A stretch of 64,000 nt of DNA from Lentilitoribacter sp039986595 (GTDB lineage Bacteria; Pseudomonadota; Alphaproteobacteria; Rhizobiales; Rhizobiaceae): contig JBDWQJ010000004.1 in the NCBI GenBank assembly GCA_039986595.1, positions 1 through 64,000 of the forward strand. The letters run 5' to 3'. The translations under genes were made by a program, and so were the position numbers. Shown here in pieces: positions 55,127 through 63,089 of this stretch. The notes under the pieces are model-generated. The model had not been told where the DNA came from. It worked only from the letters and a program-made list of their open reading frames with translations, and made no database searches. Position 1 is the first letter of the stretch; every line of letters starts with the position of its first letter.

Positions 55127-55298
55127 TATCAAAATCTCTACATGTCCTAGAATGAAACAATTTTACGAAAAATTTAGCATTAACCGTAAGCATCTATTAC
55201 GCTTGATCAATCATTTTATACTAGTTATTAAACTCACAGTATTCGCCATAGGAAAACTTATGGCCGTGGCATGATCGCCGCTCTCGGTTTTAGTATTT

Positions 55299-55820
55299 TT
55301 GATTTCGGATAAAATACTACATTCAAATTCTGAATGGTCGGGCTTTGAATACATGTCCTCATGTTTCAGTTCGAGAGTAACTCAAGTGTTCAAAGTCATG
55401 TCTAGACAAGCCCGCATCGCGGCCCACGCTTCGTTCGGAAAGGCCAAACTAAGCCGTGAACAGTTAGAGCATTTTTGCCGCATTGAAGAGTGGTCAGCTG
55501 ATACTGAAACTGGCCAAATTAAGCTGGGGCCAATCTCATCGAAATTGCATGGTGTAGATATGATGAATTGCGGCCTTTCTAATGTGATCGCCCGCTATGA
55601 GAAAAAAGATCAAAAAAGCATTCTGCAAATCTTTGAGACTGTGACATCACAATCAACGTCTTTTACGTATACTACAACTCTTGAATACGACTTCGGTACC
55701 CAGCAACCTGTCTTTTGTATTGGCGAGTCTGATCTGGATGAAGATAACGGTGGTATCATCAGCGGAATATTTATTTTCCCTTATGTACCGCTCGACAAAG
55801 TGAATAATTTTATTCAATAA
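55299..55820 (+). CDS. PAS-like single-domain protein, function unknown
   Basis: 173 residues from TTG 55299; ATG 55353 or 55398 are alternatives and the true start is unclear. The part after about residue 50 (IEEWSADTETGQIKLGP, MMNCGLSNVIARYEKKD, and FTYTTTLEYDFG) has the order of a PAS fold: a W-x-x-D opening, helices, then paired strands. There is no kinase, cyclase or HTH domain, so it may be a stand-alone sensor or partner. A string of RNA hairpins follows directly. Confidence 0.5.
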   Translation: MISDKILHSNSEWSGFEYMSSCFSSRVTQVFKVMSRQARIAAHASFGKAKLSREQLEHFCRIEEWSADTETGQIKLGPISSKLHGVDMMNCGLSNVIARYEKKDQKSILQIFETVTSQSTSFTYTTTLEYDFGTQQPVFCIGESDLDEDNGGIISGIFIFPYVPLDKVNNFIQ

Positions 55821-55883
55821 TTCCAATTAGATATACGATTAAAGTAATTTCGAGCGTTTTTTAAAACACAAAACTGATCCAAA

Positions 55884-56058
55884 TACGGACCAACACCGTA
55901 AAACAGATATCAAGACGAAATAACCCGCAGTTTTTCGTCTTGGCATGTAGCTCCCGCAGGGCTGCAAGGTTAGCAAATTCAGCGCCCGAACGTTGCTAAC
56001 CAAACTATTCAGTTTTGAACTGATGAAAGGCCGTCTCTTTGAGGCGGTCTTTCTTTTT
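55884..56058 (+). ncRNA. Candidate structured RNA: six hairpins ending in a terminator
   Basis: Between the PAS-like gene and hisG, successive stems are TACGG/CCGTA (55884-55900), AAGACGAAA/TTTCGTCTT (55912-55941), GTAGCTC/GGGCTGC (55947-55965), GGTTAGCAA/TTGCTAACC (55968-56001), TCAGTT/AACTGA (56009-56023), and AAAGGCCGTCTC/GAGGCGGTCTTT (56026-56052) followed by CTTTTTG. CCCGCAG is unpaired in the loop of the second stem and overlaps the loop of the third. It may be an sRNA with a promoter inside the end of the PAS-like gene (weak TATACG at 55832) or that gene's 3' UTR. I recognise no Rfam family. Confidence 0.55.
56026..56058 (+). terminator. Terminator of the PAS-like gene / structured RNA
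   Basis: AAAGGCCGTCTC and GAGGCGGTCTTT pair over 12 positions with two G-U, loop TTT, followed by CTTTTTG. It lies 18 bases before the end of the convergent hisG. Confidence 0.85.
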
Positions 56059-56075
56059 GTCCAATGGGAAATTGA

Positions 56076-56762
56076 TTACTTAAATGCCGTGGCAATTTGA
56101 TTGTATACATCTGAACCGTAGTGGGATGACGCTTTCGCACCAACCAAACATGCTTCAGACCGCAAGATTAAACCATCAGATAGAATACGAAGGTGATTTG
56201 CTTTTAAAGTTGATCCGGTAGAAGTGATATCAACGATCACATCAGCAGTCCCAGCGGCAGGTGCACCCTCGGTTGCCCCTAAGCTTTCCACAATACGATA
56301 AAGCTGAATACCATGACGCGATGAGAAAAACTGCTGTGTTAACTGCCAGTATTTCGTTGCGATTGATAATTGGCGACCGTGGCGGGCGCGAAAGCCCATC
56401 GCAACATCAGCCAAATCAGACATTGTCGTCACGTCGTGCCAAAATTCAGGAACAGCAACAATCACATCAGCATTGCCAAATCCAAGGCGTGCGTGAAAAT
56501 CAACATGACTATCAACATCTGCGATTGTTTCGCGCACCAAATCTTCGCCAGTCACCCCAAAATCAATCGAACCCTTGGTCATTTCCTTGGCAATTTCACT
56601 TGCCGACATAAAGGCAATTTCAATGTCGTCATGCTCAAGCACTCTGCCGTGATAGGAGCGGTCATTTCCAACAGCTTCAATTGTCATTCCTGCTGATTTA
56701 AACGCTTCGAGAGTGTCGGCTTTCATACGTCCTTTGGATGGAAGTGCAACAGTAATGGTCAT
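56076..56762 (-). CDS. hisG: ATP phosphoribosyltransferase, short form
   Basis: 228 residues: the HisG-S form without the regulatory C-terminal domain. Features are ITVALPSKGRMKADTLEAF, GVTGEDLVRET and VDITSTGSTLKANHL. It is the first enzyme of histidine synthesis and needs HisZ, which is encoded just upstream with a 4-base overlap. Confidence 0.95.
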   Translation of the reverse strand: MTITVALPSKGRMKADTLEAFKSAGMTIEAVGNDRSYHGRVLEHDDIEIAFMSASEIAKEMTKGSIDFGVTGEDLVRETIADVDSHVDFHARLGFGNADVIVAVPEFWHDVTTMSDLADVAMGFRARHGRQLSIATKYWQLTQQFFSSRHGIQLYRIVESLGATEGAPAAGTADVIVDITSTGSTLKANHLRILSDGLILRSEACLVGAKASSHYGSDVYNQIATAFK

Positions 56763-57871
56763 GATTTCACCTCAAAACGATCAAGCCACAATGAGAAACC
56801 AACAGCAGGAATTGAGTTTACTGCACCCAGCAAAGCCATCAACTTATCATAACGGCCACCAGCGGCTAGAACTTGCTCGCTATCTGCATTTCTAATCTCA
56901 AAGACCAGCCCCGTATAATAATCAAGCGGTCGACCAAAGGCTGTTTCATAAACCGCCGAAGACATATCAAATTCTGATTGCTCAAGTGCTGCAATGCGCG
57001 TTGCAAAGGTCTTGAGCGAATGAGACAGATCAATCTTTGATCGGTCGGCAAAGCTTGTCAACGTTTCAATCGCCTGAGCCAATGGCACCTTAATATCAAG
57101 GAATTCTTTGAGTTTGGCTAAGTCCTGTTCACCCAGCTTGGTGTTTGATAAATTTTGTTTTTCAAGCATCCGGCGCGCAATATCATCTGGCGAGCGACTA
57201 GCTTTTGTTGAATAGCCTGTTTTTGCCATCACGTCTGCAAGATGAGCTGATAATCCGTCATGATCATCAGCTTCCGTAAGTGCTTTAATTGCCTCATCTG
57301 AATAGGACTGCTCATCAGGTGCGCTTAAAGTTTTTAGCATTGCCGCCAAGGCTTGCGCATCACCAAATGCGTGGATAAGCCGCTCTTGCCATCCAGTTGG
57401 CAATCCAAGTGCTGATAACACATCTGCAAACACCGCCTGATCACCGAGGACAATCTGCACATTATTTGCTTGTGATGAATTGCGAACCAACATCGAAGCA
57501 TTTGAAATCATCCGTGCGTCAGCTTGAGCAATTTCAGGATCACCAAGATTTTCAATTCCAGCCTGGTAAAATTCTGTCATGCCGACATCGCGCTGACGAA
57601 AGACCTGCCCAATATAGCCATAGTTTTGCGGCGCCTGTTCGCCCGCATTGATATGCGCCATACATACCGGGATGGTAAATTCAGGACGAAGACACAAAGC
57701 TTCGCCTGCAACATTTTGCGTTAGAAAGATTCTGCGGCGCAAATCTTCACCCGCCATTTTTAAAAATGGCTCAGCGGGCTGAATGATATCGCAATCCATC
57801 ATCAAAGCCGCACAAGACTTTAAATCTTGCTCAACCCGCGCCAGAATAGTTTTCATATCTTTAGATACCAT
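56759..57871 (-). CDS. hisZ: ATP phosphoribosyltransferase regulatory subunit
   Basis: 370 residues, a HisS-like fold without tRNA-binding parts: LTQNVAGEALCLRPEFTIP, QVFRQRDVGMTEFYQAGIE, and YYTGLVFEIRNADSEQVLAAGGRYDKLM given in part by GGRYDKLMALLG. It completes the hetero-octameric HisG-HisZ enzyme. It follows hisS by 17 bases. Confidence 0.93.
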   Translation of the reverse strand: MVSKDMKTILARVEQDLKSCAALMMDCDIIQPAEPFLKMAGEDLRRRIFLTQNVAGEALCLRPEFTIPVCMAHINAGEQAPQNYGYIGQVFRQRDVGMTEFYQAGIENLGDPEIAQADARMISNASMLVRNSSQANNVQIVLGDQAVFADVLSALGLPTGWQERLIHAFGDAQALAAMLKTLSAPDEQSYSDEAIKALTEADDHDGLSAHLADVMAKTGYSTKASRSPDDIARRMLEKQNLSNTKLGEQDLAKLKEFLDIKVPLAQAIETLTSFADRSKIDLSHSLKTFATRIAALEQSEFDMSSAVYETAFGRPLDYYTGLVFEIRNADSEQVLAAGGRYDKLMALLGAVNSIPAVGFSLWLDRFEVKS

Positions 57872-57888
57872 TGCTCATTCAACCTGAA

Positions 57889-59460
57889 CTATGAAACGCT
57901 TTCGCGGTCATTTGCTTGCGCTCGCAAAATTTCACGAACTTTTTCAACCATATCATCGACGGAAGCAGAAACTTGCGCCGGTCGGCTTGCGCGCCATTCC
58001 GCATTATCTTCGATATGCTCAGATAAACGCTTACCTTCAATCAAATCTTTGATCTGAACTTCACCATTTTCTTTTTCATCTGATCCTTGAATGATAGCGA
58101 TTGGTGACGCTCTGCGATCTGCATATTTGAGCTGATTGCCAAAGTTCTTTGGATTACCTTGATAAAGTTCTACCGGAATATCAGGAAACTCTTCTGCGAG
58201 TTCTGTTCGAAGTTTATGGGCAAGGAGTGCGTATTCAGACAACATTTTCTTGTCCATGACTGTAACCAAAACAGGTCCCACTTCATCCGCACCACCCAAT
58301 TTTCCTAGGTTTTTTAGCGCTGTCATAAGGCGCGAAACACCGATGGAAAATCCAGTTGCTGGCACAGGCTGACCCATAAAGCGCGAGACTAAGCCATCAT
58401 AACGGCCACCACCGCCGACAGAACCAAACTGCACTTTTTTGCCTTTTTCATTGACCACATCGAAAAGCAATTCGGCTTCATAAACAGGGCCAGTATAATA
58501 TTCCAGACCGCGAACGACTGATGGGTCGATTTTAACTCTGTCACCTTCATATCCAGAAGCTGTTACAATGTTTGCAATCATGCGCAATTCGTTAAAGCCA
58601 GCTTCAAAAGTGTTGTTGAGCTCAAGTGCCGAGAGGGCTGCGCTTTTAAATGTAAGCGCCTCACCTTCGCTGACGAGTTCGCTCAAGCTAGAGGCAGACA
58701 AGATATCAATGATCGCATTTGAACCTTCATCTGATAGGTCGGCACCTTCAGTAAAGTCACCCTCCCCTTCTTCGCCGCCATCCCAACGTCCCGAACCTAA
58801 AAGAAGCTTCACGCCTTCAATGCCAAACTTATCAAGCTTGTCCATCGCGCGAAGTACTGTTAGGCGTCGCTCAGTGTTTTCATCGCCGCCCAAGCCAATC
58901 GCTTCCATCAAACCATCGAGAATTTTGCGATTGTTCACACGGATCACATAGTCACCGCGTTTAATGCCCAATGCTTCCATTGTGTCAGCCATCATCATGC
59001 ACATTTCAGCGTCCGCTTGCACACCCGGTGCGCCGACGATATCAGCATCGAACTGCATGAACTGGCGGAACCGTCCAGGACCGGGCTTTTCGTTGCGGAA
59101 CACCCAACCATTGCGATAGGTGCGATATGGCAATTGAATTTCATTGAAGTTTTCAGCCACATGGCGCGCAAGTGGTGCTGTTAGATCATAACGTAATGAC
59201 ATCCATTGTTCATCATCGTCTTGTAACGAAAACACACCAGCATTTGGGCGATCCGTGTCCGGCAAGAACTTACCCAAGGCGTCCGTGTATTCAAACATCG
59301 GTGTTTCAACAGGTTCGAAACCAAAACGCTCGTAAACCGACTTGATCTTAGATAGCATCTCGTCGGTTGTGCGAATATCACCGGGGCTACGATCTGGAAA
59401 ACCACGCGGCAGACGCGCTCTTAATCTTTGCGGTTTTTTCTTTTTCTTCTTTTCACTCAT
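57889..59460 (-). CDS. hisS: Histidyl-tRNA synthetase
   Basis: 523 residues, long for HisRS (often 420-500). Motif 2 is FRNEKPGPGRFRQF, and the histidine-binding loops are DPSVVRGLEYYTGPVYEAE and VGGGGRYDGLVSRF. The C-terminal anticodon domain contains GNPKNFGNQLKYADRR. The N-terminus is a lysine run (SEKKKKKKPQRLRARL). It is first in hisS-hisZ-hisG. It charges tRNA-His and shares ancestry with HisZ. Confidence 0.95.
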   Translation of the reverse strand: MSEKKKKKKPQRLRARLPRGFPDRSPGDIRTTDEMLSKIKSVYERFGFEPVETPMFEYTDALGKFLPDTDRPNAGVFSLQDDDEQWMSLRYDLTAPLARHVAENFNEIQLPYRTYRNGWVFRNEKPGPGRFRQFMQFDADIVGAPGVQADAEMCMMMADTMEALGIKRGDYVIRVNNRKILDGLMEAIGLGGDENTERRLTVLRAMDKLDKFGIEGVKLLLGSGRWDGGEEGEGDFTEGADLSDEGSNAIIDILSASSLSELVSEGEALTFKSAALSALELNNTFEAGFNELRMIANIVTASGYEGDRVKIDPSVVRGLEYYTGPVYEAELLFDVVNEKGKKVQFGSVGGGGRYDGLVSRFMGQPVPATGFSIGVSRLMTALKNLGKLGGADEVGPVLVTVMDKKMLSEYALLAHKLRTELAEEFPDIPVELYQGNPKNFGNQLKYADRRASPIAIIQGSDEKENGEVQIKDLIEGKRLSEHIEDNAEWRASRPAQVSASVDDMVEKVREILRAQANDRESVS

Positions 59461-59670
59461 GGGGAAATCTCAAGATCGATTATCATTTACCGGAATTGCC
59501 CGCTTGTTAGCCCATTGCGACGGGCGCGGCAAGCTTTCAGAGCTAGTTTATTAGATGGCAATTCGCTCCTTTTGAAACAGGATCAACTTAAATTGATCAT
59601 TACCGATCTTTATTCGCTTCAATCAGAATGAATTTTGTGTGTTAAAAGAACACAGCAATTGGAGTTCTTT

Positions 59671-60516
59671 GTGCGTATATTTCTTCTAACAACCATCACT
59701 ATGATCGCTTTTGGCGCAAACTCAATTTTCGGAAGGGTCGCGCTGGAAGGGGATGCAATAGACCCATCAAGTTATTCATTTATCCGGCTTTTATCTGGCG
59801 CGATTATGCTCGCAATTTTAGTGGGTGTCTCAAGCGGGGTTAGCAAAAAGAATTTAAGCCACGGGAACATCATTTCTGCGCTCTGTCTTTTTGCCTATGC
59901 AGCTGCTTTTTCCTTTTCCTATGTTAACATCGAAACGGGCGTCGGCGCTTTAATCTTGTTTGCCTGCGTGCAAGCTGTGATGATTGGTTGGGCACTCTAC
60001 AAAGGTGATCGGCCAAGCTTATTTGAATGGCTAGGTATTACTGTTGCATTTGGAGCATTTATTTGGCTGGTCTCACCTGGACTTGAAGCGCCTGATCCCA
60101 TTGCTGCAACGCTCATGGCAATTTCAGGCATTGCATGGGGCGCATATTCTTTAAGGGGAAAATCTTCGTCCGATCCGCTTAAGGCAACGGCTGGAAATTT
60201 CTTATTATCTGTGCCTATGGGACTGGTATTGTTGTTTATCACCATATCCTCAAGCCAAGTCACAGTTTTTGGCGTGATTTTAGCAATTGCATCTGGTGCC
60301 ATCACATCAGGCATGGGGTATGCGCTTTGGTACAAAGTGTTGCCGCAGCTCACCGCGACACGTGCATCAATTGTTCAGCTCACGGTTCCTGTAGTTGCGG
60401 GCATTGGCGGCTTGATCTTTTTGTCAGAACCTTTGACGTTCAGATTTGTTCTCGCATCTGCGCTCATCTTGGGTGGCGTTGCTATATCAATCGTAATGAA
60501 AGCAAACCGCGCCTAA
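59671..60516 (+). CDS. DMT-superfamily EamA permease
   Basis: About 281 residues from GTG 59671, preceded by TTGGAG at a good distance; the open frame starts at 59635 but the extra residues are polar. There are ten predicted helices in two EamA repeats: MIAFGANSIFGRVALEGD, LFAYAAAFSFSYVNIETGVG, ISGIAWGAYSLRG and a second repeat ending LTFRFVLASALILGGVAISI. It is an exporter or importer of small metabolites; the substrate is unknown. It is convergent with tag, stops overlapping. Confidence 0.9.
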   Translation: MRIFLLTTITMIAFGANSIFGRVALEGDAIDPSSYSFIRLLSGAIMLAILVGVSSGVSKKNLSHGNIISALCLFAYAAAFSFSYVNIETGVGALILFACVQAVMIGWALYKGDRPSLFEWLGITVAFGAFIWLVSPGLEAPDPIAATLMAISGIAWGAYSLRGKSSSDPLKATAGNFLLSVPMGLVLLFITISSSQVTVFGVILAIASGAITSGMGYALWYKVLPQLTATRASIVQLTVPVVAGIGGLIFLSEPLTFRFVLASALILGGVAISIVMKANRA

Positions 60517-61154
60517 GCTTTTGGGGTTGGTCGTTTAAATGCAGCGCGCTTCTCTTCAATGATTTTTCGATGATGACATCCTTCTAAATGATCATTGACT
60601 AACCCCATTGCCTGCATAAATGCATACACTGTTGTTGGACCAACAAAGCTCCAGCCACGTTTTTTGAGATCTTTAGAGACCGCTGTTGAACGTTCTGTTT
60701 TGCCCAATGTTCTCAGAGCCTCATAATCACAAACTTTTGGACGCTCGCTCCCATCAGGTTCTTGTGCCCAAAAATACTGAGCTAGAGAACCAAACTCTGT
60801 TTGTAATTCCAATGCTCGATTGGCATTATTGATGACAGATTTGATCTTGCCACGGTGGCGAATGATGCCAGCGTCTTGCACCAGTTCTTCGATGTTATCG
60901 TCACCAAACTTTGCAACTGTTGGAATATCAAATCCAGCAAAAGCTTTACGGAAGTTTTCACGCTTTCGCAGGATTGTGAGCCAAGACAAACCTGATTGAA
61001 AACCCTCAAGGCAAATCTTCTCAAAAAGGCGCGTATCATCGACAACGGGATTTCCCCATTCATTATCATGATAAGCGATATAATCGGGCAAATGGGCCGG
61101 CCATGCGCATCTTGTTATGCAGTCTTCACCAGTAATCAATCCATCATCTGCCAT
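60513..61154 (-). CDS. tag: DNA-3-methyladenine glycosylase I
   Basis: 213 residues: CAWPAHLPDYIAYHDNEWG at the N-terminus (the Cys and later His bind zinc), FEKICLEGFQSGLSWLTIL, and SFVGPTTVYAFMQAMGLVND, with a closing GCHHRK. It removes 3-methyladenine from DNA. This is the constitutive Tag type, not AlkA. Confidence 0.95.
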   Translation of the reverse strand: MADDGLITGEDCITRCAWPAHLPDYIAYHDNEWGNPVVDDTRLFEKICLEGFQSGLSWLTILRKRENFRKAFAGFDIPTVAKFGDDNIEELVQDAGIIRHRGKIKSVINNANRALELQTEFGSLAQYFWAQEPDGSERPKVCDYEALRTLGKTERSTAVSKDLKKRGWSFVGPTTVYAFMQAMGLVNDHLEGCHHRKIIEEKRAAFKRPTPKA

Positions 61155-61383
61155 GAAATTTCCTCCAAATTGCCGATCAATTCTTGTTAAATTGCCCGCA
61201 AATCTTAATTTTAGATATTGTTAACTAAATGGATGAACCACTTAATAACCCTGATAAAAGCTTTATGAGCAATATCAAGTCTTATCTATATCTGATTCAT
61301 AAATTGGTATGAAAGGTCACGGACAATCATTTTTAATCCCGTGTAATGGGTGAGTTCCGATCAACGAAATGTAAAGAGTCCGT

Positions 61384-62124
61384 TTGATGAGAAAGACAGT
61401 TTTATTACCAGCTTTGGCTGCAGCAATCGCATTTGTATCCCCCACATCTGCAAATGATAGATATCACACCAAACCACCGGTTATTTTGAGCCCGGATTTG
61501 GCAGCCCCATGGGTTATGCAATTAAATGGTGGGCAAGCGCGTGCACAGGCACCTCAAGTCCAGCGACAAGTCACACGCCGTTATGCTGTGACACCGCAAA
61601 AGCAACGGAAGTATCGCCAGGCAGCGGTCAAACCTGTGCAGAAAAAGAAAGCGACTAAACCGCAGCTTGCTCCGCAATTTTTGCCGCAAGTGGTTGCATA
61701 TAACTCCAGCGAAAAAGCCGGAACGATTATTATCGATACGCAAAGCCGCTTTTTATACCTCGTTATGAGTGACGGCAAAGCACGTCGTTATGGCGTTGGC
61801 GTGGGTAAAGCAGGTTTTGAATGGACTGGAGCTGAAAAGATCACACAAAAGAAAGAGTGGCCGTCTTGGCGTCCTCCTGCTGAAATGATTGCGCGAGAGA
61901 AGAAAAAAGGGCGTCATCTGCCAACCTTCATGGAAGGCGGTCCGCAAAACCCATTGGGTGCACGCGCTCTATATCTTGGTTCAACACTTTATAGAATCCA
62001 CGGAACAAACCAGCCATGGACAATTGGACAGGCTGTTTCATCCGGGTGTATCCGCATGAGAAACCAAGATGTGGTGGATTTGTATGAACGCGCACGCGTT
62101 GGTGCAAAAGTTCGCGTTATATAA
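61384..62124 (+). CDS. L,D-transpeptidase (YkuD domain)
   Basis: 246 residues. A signal peptide (LLPALAAAIAFVSPTSA) leads into a basic Gln/Lys/Arg-rich linker of about 80 residues, then a YkuD domain from about 115 with VYNSSEKAGTI-like opening and the catalytic RIHGTNQPWTIGQAVSSGCI (His and Cys intact). It crosslinks or anchors to peptidoglycan in the periplasm. The next gene is a paralogue. Confidence 0.93.
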   Translation: MMRKTVLLPALAAAIAFVSPTSANDRYHTKPPVILSPDLAAPWVMQLNGGQARAQAPQVQRQVTRRYAVTPQKQRKYRQAAVKPVQKKKATKPQLAPQFLPQVVAYNSSEKAGTIIIDTQSRFLYLVMSDGKARRYGVGVGKAGFEWTGAEKITQKKEWPSWRPPAEMIAREKKKGRHLPTFMEGGPQNPLGARALYLGSTLYRIHGTNQPWTIGQAVSSGCIRMRNQDVVDLYERARVGAKVRVI

Positions 62125-62151
62125 CTTTTAGTCTCATGAGAACTGCTATTT

Positions 62152-62184
62152 GTGACCTTAGACACAACAATCTAAGGTCACTTT
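62152..62184 (+). terminator. Hairpin after first L,D-transpeptidase
   Basis: GTGACCTTAGA and TCTAAGGTCAC form a perfect 11-base stem with loop CACAACAA, followed by TTTG. The T-run is short, so termination may be partial. Confidence 0.75.
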
Positions 62185-62194
62185 GTTTATGGGG

Positions 62195-62212
62195 TTGATA
62201 ATCGATTATCAA
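62195..62212. promoter_or_regulatory. 18-bp perfect palindrome upstream of second L,D-transpeptidase
   Basis: TTGATAATCGATTATCAA is a perfect palindrome about 100 bases before the gene at 62314. Its core TGATAAT-CG-ATTATCA resembles a 7-1-7 Fur-type box with one extra base. It is a likely operator, but the regulator is unknown. Confidence 0.5.
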
Positions 62213-62313
62213 ATTTTATTAAGATCGGTAACAAATTGATCGCAGTTGATATTGCACAATTCAAAAACAGTGGTATTTTCTAGGTATATTTCAATAAAGG
62301 GGAGCTCATAAAC

Positions 62314-62991
62314 ATGAGTTATATAAGAAAAGTCTTTATGATGATAAGTGTTGGTCTTGCACTTGTTATCGCTGCGCCAAGCGCATTTGCATTCACATTT
62401 AATCAGGCGCCAGTTGCGGAAGCTCAACAGAGTGATGTGATTTTGGCAGCATCTAAAAAGCGTGTAAATCCAAAATTTAAGCGCCGTAATGTTCGGATCG
62501 AAACAAACCAGAAGCCTGGTACAATCATCATCGATTCCAACACAAAATACCTCTACTTTATCACAAAAAAGAACAGAGCAATCCGTTATGGTGTTGGTGT
62601 TGGTCGTGACGGCTTTGGCTGGAATGGCACAGTTAAAATTGGCCGCAAGGCTGAATGGCCTTCTTGGACGCCTCCAAAAACAATGATTGCACGCGAAGCT
62701 CGTAAAGGCCGTAAGATCCCGCCTTTCATGAAAGGTGGCATTAATAACCCACTTGGTGCACGTGCTCTTTATCTTTACCGCGGTGGCCGCGACACTATCT
62801 TCCGCATTCACGGAACAAACCAACCTTGGACAATCGGTCACAACATGTCATCTGGTTGCATCCGCATGGTCAACAAAGATGTTGAACACCTTTATCAGCG
62901 CGCGCCTGTTGGCACAAAAGTGATTGTTATTGGACCTGGTCAGTCTAGCAGCAAATACTACACTGTAAAAAAAGGTATTTTCGGCGCTTAA
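62314..62991 (+). CDS. L,D-transpeptidase (YkuD domain), paralogue
   Basis: 225 residues. A signal peptide (SVGLALVIAAPSAFA) is followed by a short basic linker and a YkuD domain with GTIIIDSNTKYLYFIT, NNPLGARALYLYRGG, and RIHGTNQPWTIG then MSSGCIRM, both catalytic residues present. It differs from its neighbour in a shorter linker and a C-terminal tail (SSKYYTVKKGIFGA). AGGGGAG lies 8 bases before the ATG. It has its own promoter region with a strong palindrome. Confidence 0.93.
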   Translation: MSYIRKVFMMISVGLALVIAAPSAFAFTFNQAPVAEAQQSDVILAASKKRVNPKFKRRNVRIETNQKPGTIIIDSNTKYLYFITKKNRAIRYGVGVGRDGFGWNGTVKIGRKAEWPSWTPPKTMIAREARKGRKIPPFMKGGINNPLGARALYLYRGGRDTIFRIHGTNQPWTIGHNMSSGCIRMVNKDVEHLYQRAPVGTKVIVIGPGQSSSKYYTVKKGIFGA

Positions 62992-63020
62992 TATAGCAGC
63001 CCTAAAAACACAAAAAACAA

Positions 63021-63051
63021 AACCCAGTTGATCTGATCAGCTGGGTTTTTT
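63021..63051. terminator. Bidirectional terminator between the second L,D-transpeptidase and glcF
   Basis: AACCCAGTTGATC and GATCAGCTGGGTT pair with one G-U around T, followed by TTTTG. The left flank is A-rich (CAAAAAACAAAA), so it can also end the convergent minus-strand gene. Confidence 0.85.
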
Positions 63052-63089
63052 GTTGCTTGGTCTTTTAACAGGGTTCATTGCTTTTGGGT

